Source: Botrytis cinerea B05.10 (Eukaryota > Ascomycota > Leotiomycetes > Helotiales > Sclerotiniaceae). Taken from it: a stretch of 64,000 nt of DNA. The DNA lies in contig NC_037313.1 in NCBI RefSeq assembly GCF_000143535.2, forward strand, positions 813,501 through 877,500, read 5' to 3'. The notes below the pieces were generated by a model. The model was not told the DNA's origin, ran no database searches, and saw only the letters and a list, made by a program, of their open reading frames with translations. Positions within the stretch are counted from its first letter, which is position 1. The number at the start of each line of letters is the position of its first letter. Shown in pieces: positions 55,300 through 64,000 of this stretch. The translations under genes and the position numbers were made by a program.

Positions 55300-57453
55300 T
55301 CAAATTGGTAGTAGATCATCATTGTTGAATAATGGCAAATCTTCCTCCAATATATCGCACTTCTCCTCAAGTGACAACTCGTCATGGTCTAAGCCTTCAA
55401 TGGCCAACAATAAATCATCATATTGTTCTTCATCCTCAAATTGACAACGGTGGCCGAAAAACATCTCTTCAGATTCCGACTCTATGGCCAACCTTTCCAT
55501 TTCTTCATCGCTTAACAATGACTCAAAAACATCGTTATCCTCAAGGAGTAGATCTTCAAATTCATGGTCTGGCATACCTTCATCATCACTGAGTATATTG
55601 TCGAATGCCGAATTTTCACTGTGATTGCCCATAATCCATGGAAATTCATCGTCAACCATTGTTAAATCTTGTGTGTCAGCATCATTGACGATAGAGTCCA
55701 AGAGATCGCCATATTCGTCAACCCCCTCCGTCATAATATCATTTTCTGAAATCGGACGTTTATTGATGATCTGGCGGGCAGCTGATGGATCATATAACGT
55801 TCGTTGCATCATTGACCACAGTCGAGCTTTCACAACAGATGCCAGCCTTTTCTCAGAGCCTAGCTCACCATGTATCTCTTCATCAGTCTCTTCGTCGACA
55901 AATTCTGAGGTCGGCATGGTCGCAATCTGCTCAGTTTTCTGTCGTAGGCCTGGTGTCTGGGCATTACGTGTCAATGAAGTCATCATTTGAATGATCCTTG
56001 GGGTGTAGCGAGAATTGTGAGCTACCGACTATGCTACTTAGTAATTTAATTGAATTTGAAAAAGTGCTAATATTACCTTTTTGAAACCCGGAGAAAACAT
56101 GAGTGGACCCAAGGCTGCAAGAGAAATCGCTGATATGTTCGAGATGTCGTCAGTCTTTACCCCCTTTGTCGTTCTCTGTCTCGTCTCGATTCCAGCAATC
56201 ATAACATGTATCGCTGCAGTAACGAGCTTGCATGATGCTGTAGGATCAAGTACGTATGCTTCAACCTGAGAGCTGAAAGCTGCATTGCGCTTTTGGGAAA
56301 CACTTCCAACAGTCAAGGGTTTCGATGATCGGTTGTTCAAAGTCTGAGCACAACGCTTTTCGTCGCTAGAGAGAAGCTGCATTTTGTCAAACGCCATATC
56401 TTTTGGTGACGTGGAAGTACCCTTTCGCTTGATTTCAAAACCAGGTTTCGTTCTTTGTGAAACTTTAGGAGCCTTTTTCATCCTTTTACGAGAATGACTC
56501 GAGGAAGCCGTGTGTCCAGAAGTTGGTGGGTATTCGGAGAATGGGCCCGAACTTATGAAAGAGCTCAATTGAGATAAAGCAGGTATAGCATTCAATATGA
56601 CACTCGAGTATAAACTCTCAGAACACTCTTTCAAAATTTGGGAAATTTTTACTTTGGAGCTAACTTCAATGATTGATGGTGTGGCGAATACGCTTGCTTG
56701 AGTAGCTTGGAACCGTTTATCAGAGCTGGAATAACTTTTCAGAAGCGACGATATGTTTTCACTGGGGCCAAATTTGATAACCAAAGATTTGTTTGGCCTG
56801 CCTGGTTGTGCAATCTTCAATGTCTGGGAGGAGCCTTGGGCAACCACCGAATCTATGGGGAGTTGTTTTCGTCTTCTTGAAGTTTGACCCCCTCCAGACG
56901 TAGGTCGAAACAATAAGCGCACTTTTAGCTGTTCCATCTGAGCACAGAGTTGAGCGTCTGGTATCCTAATATCGGTAGTTGTACATGACCAAGGTCGAAC
57001 GTCGAGAATTGGTGAATTTAAAGGCTCTTTATTGCTTAGCTGGAGAGAAATATTGGTCTTCCGTAGTGTTTCATTCTGCAAATGAAGTGTCGCGGATAAT
57101 CCCAACTGTTCCCATATCTTCAAATAGTGAGCGAATCAATTTTTCCCTAGAGTGTTGATCTGACGAACCTTTGACTCTGCGACGAACTTGCCCAACAACT
57201 CGACAATGTGACTGTTTTGAGCCCCAAGCGATTCCTTCCCATCAAGACCAATAACGAAATCAACCCGGCATGAACTTCCACTGGCGACCCATATTTCCCC
57301 CGATGTTAACGCTTTCAGACATTCGTCGCCCGACAAGGTCTCCAGCTTCCCAGGCGGTAGTCTAATGACAACCTCGTACTCTAAATGTAGAGAGAGTTTG
57401 TCCGAGAGAGAAGAGAAAGCAACAGGACCAAAATTTAATGGCCTCAGGAGCAT
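55300..57453 (-). CDS. Large acidic-tailed fungal protein, function unknown
   Basis: Three exons, 57453-57169, 57117-56077 and 56028-55300, all phase 0, giving 684 residues. The start ATG (MLLRPLNFGPVAF) is inside a frame that is open further upstream without an ATG. The first 200 residues look folded (KIWEQLGLSATLHLQNET, then WSCTTTDIRIPDAQLC). The middle is Ser/Lys-rich with a basic patch (SHSRKRMKKAPKVSQRTK) like a nuclear localisation signal. The C-terminal 200 residues are strongly acidic (Asp/Glu runs). A nuclear role is a guess from composition. I considered the Spt21/Ams2 family because of MLLRPL but the rest does not fit. The first intron has a weak GTTCGT donor. Confidence 0.65.
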
Positions 57454-58469
57454 GATAGGAAACGAGATAAGCCTGATGAAAATAGTCGAGAACACCCTTG
57501 AAAACTCACGTCTGAAAAGGAATAATGGAACCAACAATTAATGAAAATGGCGAGGAAGATATAGAAATCGATTCAATGAAATCAGAAGACAGAGAAGAGA
57601 GAAATCGTAAAAAAAGAATGAACAATGAGAGATTGGATGAGGAGGAAGGTTAGTAGTGTAACACAGATGGTATATCAAATTGCATTCATCAAGGAGGATA
57701 TATTGTCCTGATCGCATGATCTCCCATCAGACAAGATGCGGCATTCAGACGAGATAGGCATGGATGAATGAATGTGTGGATGTCACTGTCGCTGGCACAT
57801 TGTGGTTGATAAAGAGAGGGAGGGAGAGAAACGGATAACTATGTGATTTTACGTGTGAGAGATAGAGATCACGTGGAGAGATAGGGAAGAGAGATAAATT
57901 GACTAATATTGAAAGTGGGGTTTCGGCAAAAGATACTGCCGTTGTCGACCGCTTAAAATGGTTCAAATTATAGGCTAAAGCCTTGGGTGACGCTATGGCC
58001 CACAAGTATATCCAAGGATTCTCGACGTTCTAGTCTTACTTCAGCCTCTCTTAATCCACATCAACAATCTCAATCCCAAATCCCAAATCCAAGAAACCTC
58101 TATACTACCTAGCCTCGAACGCTCGACCGATTCCATTCGCCAATAACCAATCCCCAGTCTCTGCCGAAGCCTTTCTTCCGAACTACAAGCTAAAATCAAC
58201 TCTTCGTGCCCCAAGACAGTGCCGGTCTTCCAGAAACCTACCCACCTCTTCCCTCTCGAAAATTACCTTTCATAACTGCCCGTTTCCCTGCCTCCGTTCA
58301 CCATGGCTTTGAGTAATGTTGGATCGATTGTTCTGCAAATTCTGATATTTTTAACGACTCTGGTGAACTTTACGTTCACTCTCACTTCGCTGGGACCTTT
58401 CTTTCTACTCATCCTGTATGCGGTCATTAAGATTACTGCAACGCCCCCCGAGGAAGATATATTCAGGAA
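57454..58469. promoter_or_regulatory. Divergent promoter between the acidic-protein gene and the transporter
   Basis: About 1 kb. Contains purine-rich GAGAGGGAGGGAGAGA-type sequence around 57810-57835, an E-box CACGTG at 57871-57876, and a 65-codon upstream ORF at 58303-58500 with a strong start context that overlaps the transporter start. Confidence 0.55.
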
Positions 58470-58500
58470 ATGTCAATTACGTCACCTCTACCACGGTTGA
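58303..58500 (+). CDS. Upstream ORF, 65 codons, overlapping the transporter start
   Basis: ATG in the context CACCATGGC, as good as a fungal start gets. The product would be hydrophobic (LQILIFLTTLVNFTFTLTSL, then FFLLILYAVIKIT) and ends 28 bases past the transporter ATG in another frame. It could be a regulatory uORF, a small membrane protein, or chance. No homologue is known to me. Confidence 0.4.
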   Translation: MALSNVGSIVLQILIFLTTLVNFTFTLTSLGPFFLLILYAVIKITATPPEEDIFRKCQLRHLYHG

Positions 58501-60321
58501 CGAATGATGGTATCGCTCATTCCAACCTCGACGAACCTCGGATTTCATACTTGAAAGATGAGTCCTCTGCGAATGAAAGCGTCCATAGGCATAGAGGGCA
58601 AAGATCCGATATAGAAAGCAACTATGTAGATGCCAATGGGTTTGCAAGCGGAAATAAAAATATAAATGGAAATGGAAAAGGGAACGGGAATGGGAATATT
58701 TATACCAATGGCAATACAGGCCATGGACGCTTTGCGGTGTCAGATTACCCCGACGCGGGAGGCGATCATGGAATAAATGGAGTGGACCAACAGCCGGACA
58801 CGGAGGAAACTGCAGTTGCCAAAGTCAGTATTCGTGATCGCATTGGTTGTGTTACTTGGACATGGTTCACTCTAACAATGGCCACTGGAGGAATTGCAAA
58901 TGTCCTTTATTCAAGTATGTCATTCAATACGATTACGTTTGAGACCAGCTCTAACATCCTACAGTCCCATATCGATCGAATTGGCTGAGAATAGTAGGAG
59001 AAATAGTCTTCTTACTCAATCTTATATTCTTTGTAATGAATTGTATCTTAATCTCTCTTCGCTTCAAATGGAACCCTGGGAGTTTCTCTAAATCTTTCCT
59101 TAGTCCATCCGAATCTCTATATATTCCTGCTTGTGTAAGTCGATTCTAGTATCAGTGCCTGTTGAATACCTGTCTAATGTATTATCAGATGATTTCGTAA
59201 GTAATTCTCCGGCTTAGCCAAAGAACTACGTCTTAACCTTTATAGAGTGGGAACAATTCTTGTCACCATGTGTCAGTATGGAATCCCAAAGACTGGTCTG
59301 TGGTTCCAAACTACTATGCAGGTATGCTTTTGGGCGTATTGCACTTTAAGCGTAGTAGCATCATCCGGGATGTACCTATTGCTTTGGTCCACTCAGTAAG
59401 TCTGAGCATAAACCCCCCTTTGCAAAACGTCGGCTTATATTCCTGCTTAGAGAATTTCCCATTGGTAATATGACTCCGCTCTGGACCTTCCCTGCCTATC
59501 CGTTACTCCTGACGGGCCCAGTTGCAGCAAATCTTATTTCTGCTCTACCCGATGCAACTGCAGCTGCACGCATCGATTCTACTGCTATCGCTTTCGGAGC
59601 AATTTGCTTTCAAGGAATTGGATTTCTCCTCAGTCTCATGATCTACAGTGCTTTCCTCTATCGATTAATGACCAAGAAACTTCCCCAAGAGACAACACGA
59701 CCTGGAATGGTGAGTTATACTCGTAATTATTGTCCCACTTATTAACTAAGTATCTATAGTTCGTATCGGTGGGCCCTTCCGGGTTCACAGTGACAGCAAT
59801 CGTTTCTCTCTCTAATTCTGTGCAGACGACCATCTTACCCAATGGGATTTTCGGCAATACCGAGGGCCCTTTCGTTTTATACTTAATGGGGAGTTTCACA
59901 GGGCTCTTCATCTGGGGTCTATGCCTTTGGTTCTGTTTGATATCCATAGGTGCTCATTGGCAAGTTATGCAACCTCATCACCCGGAACATCACATTAGTG
60001 CAGACATGACATGGTAAGAATCTTTCCATCACGAACATCTCAAAAATTGTTACTAACTTATCTAGGAACTCATTCGTCTTCCCAAATACAGCACTAGCCA
60101 CAGCTACTATGCAAATTGGCAAGGCATTCGGATCTAATGCTATTCGGATTGCTGGTACCGTAATTAGTGTCATTCTGGTTGTCGTTTGGTTAGGTGTGCT
60201 GTTCATGCTAGTAAGGGCAATATTCCTGAAACGACTTCTTATGCCGGGACGGCTTAATGGTGCTGCTCATCAAAGGAAGAAATGGGCGAGAAAATTTGGC
60301 AATGGTGTGTGGAAGGAGTAA
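58470..60321 (+). CDS. C4-dicarboxylate/malic acid transporter (Mae1, TDT family)
   Basis: Seven exons: 58470-58914, 58965-59134, 59189-59196 (8 nt), 59246-59395, 59451-59709, 59760-60013 and 60066-60321; 513 residues. The N-terminus is polar with an Asn/Gly repeat. The transporter domain begins at VSIRDRIGCVTWTWFTLTMATGGIA and has about ten membrane segments, with MTPLWTFPAYPLLLTGPVAA as the family landmark and GPSGFTVTA, WNSFVFPNTALATA later. Mae1 of fission yeast imports malate by proton symport; sulfite exporters are in the same family, so the substrate is not fixed. The 8-base exon supplies MIS with correct phase on both sides. Confidence 0.9.
59189..59196 (+). other. 8-nt micro-exon of the transporter gene
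   Basis: ATGATTTC between an ATCAG acceptor and a GTAAGT donor. It joins IPAC to SVGTILV in frame; without it the two flanking exons do not share a frame. Confidence 0.75.
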
Positions 60322-60825
60322 AAACAGAATCGTGGAATTGTCTACCGGGTACAATGAAGTTAAAGAATTTGTTCGAATATGTTTCTTTTATCAATTCCTG
60401 ATTCTAGGAGTGGTGGCGATAGACTTGGATATGCTGGTCATTGAATAGCACACTTGTTGTAAGATGGGGTTATATTAATAGCACAGGGGATCGAAATATA
60501 GATAACGGATTACTGTGAAATATTCAATAAATTTAAAACTTTCTAGATCATTCAAGATAGTTGACTTATTCAAACCGCTGATCCTGTCATAATATCCGAC
60601 AATCCATCTCAAACACTGAAAACACTCGAGCCCGGCTGCGACAATTTGAGCTGCAGAGCTCTGACGTCATATCGCGTCGAGTACATAGAAAGTAAATATA
60701 TACCCACGCGACAAAATATTTGGCTTATTCAAACTTTACTTCGCTTCTCTACTTTGTACTTCAAACTGTGTTTCACGGAATCCATTGTGCACTGATACCC
60801 ATATATTGAAGGCACGAATAAAAAC
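60322..60825. promoter_or_regulatory. Promoter of the SAP-repeat gene
   Basis: 500 bases. Contains TGACGTCA at 60662-60669 and an AAATATATA box at 60694-60702, in typical order before the start at 60826. Confidence 0.5.
60662..60669. promoter_or_regulatory. CRE-type palindrome TGACGTCA
   Basis: Exact bZIP (ATF/CREB-like) site 157 bases upstream of the SAP-repeat gene start. Confidence 0.45.
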
Positions 60826-63462
60826 ATGCCACCGACGAAGCGACCTTTGGCGCAAGCCGACATGAACGCGATCCTGCCGCCGAAAAAGAAACATAAGGAG
60901 AATGGTGTCATACCTGGTGATGGGCATACATCGAAGACTAAGGGAGAGTTAGTGGAGATGTTGAAAGAGAGATCCATGCCCAGTAATGGGGCGAAGGATG
61001 TCTTAATCCAGAGGTTGAGGGATAATGAGGAGTATGTTGCTGCCAAGGGCTCGGGAAAAGCAGAGCGTAGGAAGTCTGCGAGGATCGAGGCTGCAGAGCA
61101 CAGTGCGAGGATAACGGAACGGCGGGAAGAAGGCTTGAAAGATTTATGGAATGTCAAGAATAAGGCATTGGCTTCCCCGGGTGCGCCAATTGCAGAGAAG
61201 TCTCCCGCGGCATCTTCGAGGAACATGGCCGCAGTTCCCTCACAAAGCTCACAAGGTCATCGAATAAACTATAGAACAAAAGATGATAGTAAATTAAGGG
61301 CATTGTTACGCGATTGGCGAGTGATGCGGCCGCAGGAGGTGGAAAGCATGGATAGGATGGCGATGGTCGAGAGGCTAGAGAGACACGAAATGAGGGGCTA
61401 CGGAGATGATTATGAGAGTCTAACCTGCGATCAACTTTCCACACTATTAAGTGCGCGGCTGCTCCCATGTAGTGGAGTTACAAAAGCAGCGCGAATTGAA
61501 CGACTGAGATATGATGATGCTTTGGATCGAGACTATGGGAATATGGAGGAACGCAGTCTGTACACTGATCTTGTGATTTGTCAAAAAGAGATACAAAGTT
61601 ATGAAAGACTGATGGATTGGTTTGAAGATGAGGAAGGGGATAGAACATATCAAGATTTGGAAGTGGCGGGATTGAGATGCCTAATGGATTTGAGGCAACA
61701 AGGAAGAAAGGAAAAATGTGTTTGTGAAGATTCTCAGTTGATCGATTGGTTGGAGGCGGATGATAAAAAGCTGGCTCGAAAAAATAAGATCGAGGTATCT
61801 ACGCTTATGGGATCAGAAATCCCTGCAGAGCTAGAACGCTGGGAAAAGAAACTTGCGGATGCGAGAGTGGGTTTAGAAAGTAGGATAGGCCATCCACTCC
61901 CGGCGAAGGTCCTAGCGCATGAATCGTCAAAATACGATGTTCCTGTTGTTACGAAGACGGCTGGGGATAGGAGAGCAGTGGATTATGACCCTAAAAAGAC
62001 GACTTGGGCCCTATTTAGTGCTTGGGAGCTTTGTAAAATTGCTAAGGAGAAAGGTGCACCAGGGTATGGAACAAAGGATGCGATGATCAAATGGCTTGAG
62101 ACTGGAATTCTTGAGTATGAAGATATGCACTTTGAGTCGCTTAGAGAACAGTGTTGGAAGCGTTTGGTACCTCAATACAGTAATGATGATAAGGCAGCTT
62201 TGATAGAAAGGCTTAGAATTCTGGATAAACATCTCAAGGATAGCGGGGAGAGACCTGCACGGGAGGCTGGTGAAGCTATCGATGCCGAAAATGTTGATGA
62301 AGGCAGTGCTGAGCAGGACAACGAAATTGTTCCGATTACAGAGCCATCAAGAATTGGCTCTGTGTCTAGTGACTCGATATATGCCAAGAAAGACGATAGT
62401 ATGCTCCGAGTTTTACTACGAGATCGACACCTTCAAATCTCCGGTACACGGGAAGAAATGATTCATCGCTTAGAAACTTCTCCATACAATTACGAATCTT
62501 ACACTTCCGAAGAGCTTTCCCTCATACTCAAAGATCGCCGCCTTACCAATGCGAGTCAGGGAAGCAAAGAAATAAAAATCGAACGACTCAAAAATAGCGA
62601 CGAGGCTTTCTATGATTCCAGTAAATTCGAAGACACGCAGTTGTATGTGGAATTGAGCGTTGGAGCGCGACTTATCAGAGATAAGGAACACGCATTAAAG
62701 GCCTTGTCTGATCCAAACACATCGTATGAGGACTTAGACTCCGGCGCTCTTCGGGAGCTTGCAAATGCTTTGGGTTTATCTCGAAACAGCGGAAATAAAA
62801 CTGTGATTAAGCAACTCCAGGCGAATGATCAGAAATCGAAATTAGAGGGGAAAGATAATACCACTATGCGTGATGCTATCAATAAATTGACCGCGTCTCT
62901 AAAAACCAGCAGAGATGAGTACAACAAAGCGGAGAAAGATTTAGAGAGAAGCATAGGGCATCCTGTTCTCGGTGGAGAAATGGCAATGAAGCAATATAGT
63001 GCAGTGATAAATCGTGACCATGAAATAGTCAACAGTTATCAGCCAATTCACAAATCAGGGCCCTTCTGCGACTATGATTGGAAAGACTCCCTCTGGGCTG
63101 GAAGGAGCGAGAGAGAACTAAGTGACATGTGCCGGAGACAGGGTATGGAGGGTTCGGGTACCAAGGCTACTTACATCAAATGGCTTGAGACAGGGTCGGT
63201 AGAGTATGAAGATTTATCAGGGACGAGTCTTGAGAGAATGCGTAGCAAACGTGGGATAAAAGTTAAGTCGGGGACGAAAAGACTTGATTTGGTGATGAAG
63301 CTTAAAGAAACTGATGAGAAAGAGAGGGACTATCAATATTTGGGGATTATGGCACTGAAGAAGATGTGTAAGGAGCGTGGCATGACGACTAAGAGTAATG
63401 AAACAAAACAGGACTTGATAACACGGCTTAGAGTAGCTGACGAGAATACCGGGCGGGCATAG
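60826..63462 (+). CDS. SAP-domain repeat protein with an internal duplication
   Basis: Single exon, 878 residues. The N-terminus is basic (PPKKKHKENG) and nuclear-signal-like. A first SAP-like helix pair follows (TKGELVEMLKERSMPSNGAK with VLIQRLRDNEE). The body is two similar halves. Half 1 (about 150-500) and half 2 (about 525-875) each run: KDDS-x-LR-x-LLRD, YES-T--LS-IL, an IERL unit, YEDL/YQDL, a coiled stretch ending SRIGHPL or RSIGHPV, then DYD-x3-LW/TW-A, KWLETG--EYEDM/YEDL and further SAP-like units. SAP units bind DNA or RNA in chromatin and repair proteins. So many in one protein is unusual. No catalytic domain seen. Function unknown. Confidence 0.85.
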   Translation: MPPTKRPLAQADMNAILPPKKKHKENGVIPGDGHTSKTKGELVEMLKERSMPSNGAKDVLIQRLRDNEEYVAAKGSGKAERRKSARIEAAEHSARITERREEGLKDLWNVKNKALASPGAPIAEKSPAASSRNMAAVPSQSSQGHRINYRTKDDSKLRALLRDWRVMRPQEVESMDRMAMVERLERHEMRGYGDDYESLTCDQLSTLLSARLLPCSGVTKAARIERLRYDDALDRDYGNMEERSLYTDLVICQKEIQSYERLMDWFEDEEGDRTYQDLEVAGLRCLMDLRQQGRKEKCVCEDSQLIDWLEADDKKLARKNKIEVSTLMGSEIPAELERWEKKLADARVGLESRIGHPLPAKVLAHESSKYDVPVVTKTAGDRRAVDYDPKKTTWALFSAWELCKIAKEKGAPGYGTKDAMIKWLETGILEYEDMHFESLREQCWKRLVPQYSNDDKAALIERLRILDKHLKDSGERPAREAGEAIDAENVDEGSAEQDNEIVPITEPSRIGSVSSDSIYAKKDDSMLRVLLRDRHLQISGTREEMIHRLETSPYNYESYTSEELSLILKDRRLTNASQGSKEIKIERLKNSDEAFYDSSKFEDTQLYVELSVGARLIRDKEHALKALSDPNTSYEDLDSGALRELANALGLSRNSGNKTVIKQLQANDQKSKLEGKDNTTMRDAINKLTASLKTSRDEYNKAEKDLERSIGHPVLGGEMAMKQYSAVINRDHEIVNSYQPIHKSGPFCDYDWKDSLWAGRSERELSDMCRRQGMEGSGTKATYIKWLETGSVEYEDLSGTSLERMRSKRGIKVKSGTKRLDLVMKLKETDEKERDYQYLGIMALKKMCKERGMTTKSNETKQDLITRLRVADENTGRA

Positions 63463-64000
63463 AAGCTAGATTGAAGAGGGCGTTTCATGATACTAGCAGC
63501 GATAACTTTGTTCCTTAAAGCCTCGACGTTTTTTTTTTTTTTTGCAAGCTCATTGCTCCTCATTATCATTCTTGCACTTGTATTTCTCTTTCGTTGTTCG
63601 TTGTCATCGACGGTCTACTCTGTAAATATCAAGCATAGCATAGCATTGATATCCACGATGAACAAAGGGCGCAACATGCTTGGCGAACATCCTCACATCT
63701 ATTCGAACGAGTTCGAGATTGCCATTTCGAGTTGTTTCCCAGTATACTATTCGGGGCTCTAAAACCAGATGCTCGCTTCTTGCTATGGAATGGATAGTTC
63801 TTCATATCAAATTAGATTCAGCACAACTACCTCGCTACTTGTGTAGATAAGGGCTTTCCGTCAACGATGGTAAAGGCTGCAGCCAATATTTGAGAATTTC
63901 GGGGTATTTGCAACGTCTTAAGAACAAGGGAAGGGTTCTGAACTTCATCGCCGAGGAAAAAATGGTTAAGTTTAAGAACGGGACTGTTGAGGAAATTGAA
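63463..64000. other. Right edge, no gene resolved
   Basis: Holds the SAP-gene 3' region, a 14-base T run at about 63530-63543 and short open frames. The last 100 bases may enter the next gene but nothing can be recognised. Confidence 0.5.

Noticed and set aside
55300..57453. Assignment of the acidic protein to the Spt21/Ams2 family
   Set aside because: Only the first few residues are suggestive; the family core and GATA-like finger are not seen.
1..64000. CRISPR arrays, rRNA and tRNA genes
   Set aside because: No spaced repeats of CRISPR type, and no sequence with a full set of tRNA arms or rRNA core motifs was seen.

Overview
The window is nuclear DNA from a filamentous ascomycete, most likely a leotiomycete of the Botrytis/Sclerotinia kind. 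That placement is an inference from AT-rich intergenic DNA, short GT-AG introns of about 45-240 bases with CTAAC-like branch points, and the gene families present; no marker gene was compared. Genes lie on both strands with their own promoters, and there is no operon logic. I resolved 20 apparently intact genes, one gene cut by the window start, one gene with an unresolved 5' end, and at least three broken genes.

Left part (1-14 kb): a Siw14-like phosphatase runs off the left edge, followed by about 4.5 kb without a convincing gene. Then comes a housekeeping block: Ima1 (inner nuclear membrane), ALG14 (N-glycan assembly), mS23 (mitochondrial ribosome) and a PPR protein. A decayed cytochrome P450 and a small inverted-repeat element follow.

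Middle (14-34 kb): a kinase-like gene with one missing base and a poorly preserved 15.7-18.4 kb stretch precede a second core block. This block holds a Tag1-like vacuolar membrane protein, ILV6 with a Gcn4/CPC1-type site in its promoter, a KHDC4-like KH protein with a 22-nt micro-exon, a small SET protein, TRAPPC13, a 2-hydroxyacid dehydrogenase, an OYE/YqjM-type flavin reductase, an EBP-type sterol isomerase and a coiled-coil fungal protein.

Right part (34-64 kb): more accessory in character. It carries an intact P450, a kelch-repeat membrane protein, a multi-pass membrane protein, a purine nucleoside permease, an amidase pseudogene, two neighbouring genes with zinc-dependent deaminase motifs (HAE plus CxxC), a MARVEL protein, a large acidic protein of unknown role, a malate/C4-dicarboxylate transporter with an 8-nt micro-exon, and an 878-residue protein built from repeated SAP-like units.

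The most interesting signals are the tandem deaminase-like pair, the internally duplicated SAP-repeat protein, a miniature inverted-repeat element that supplies the stop codon of TRAPPC13, and the micro-exons and overlapping upstream ORFs. All exon boundaries were worked out by eye from splice motifs, reading frame and family resemblance; no database search or transcript data were available.
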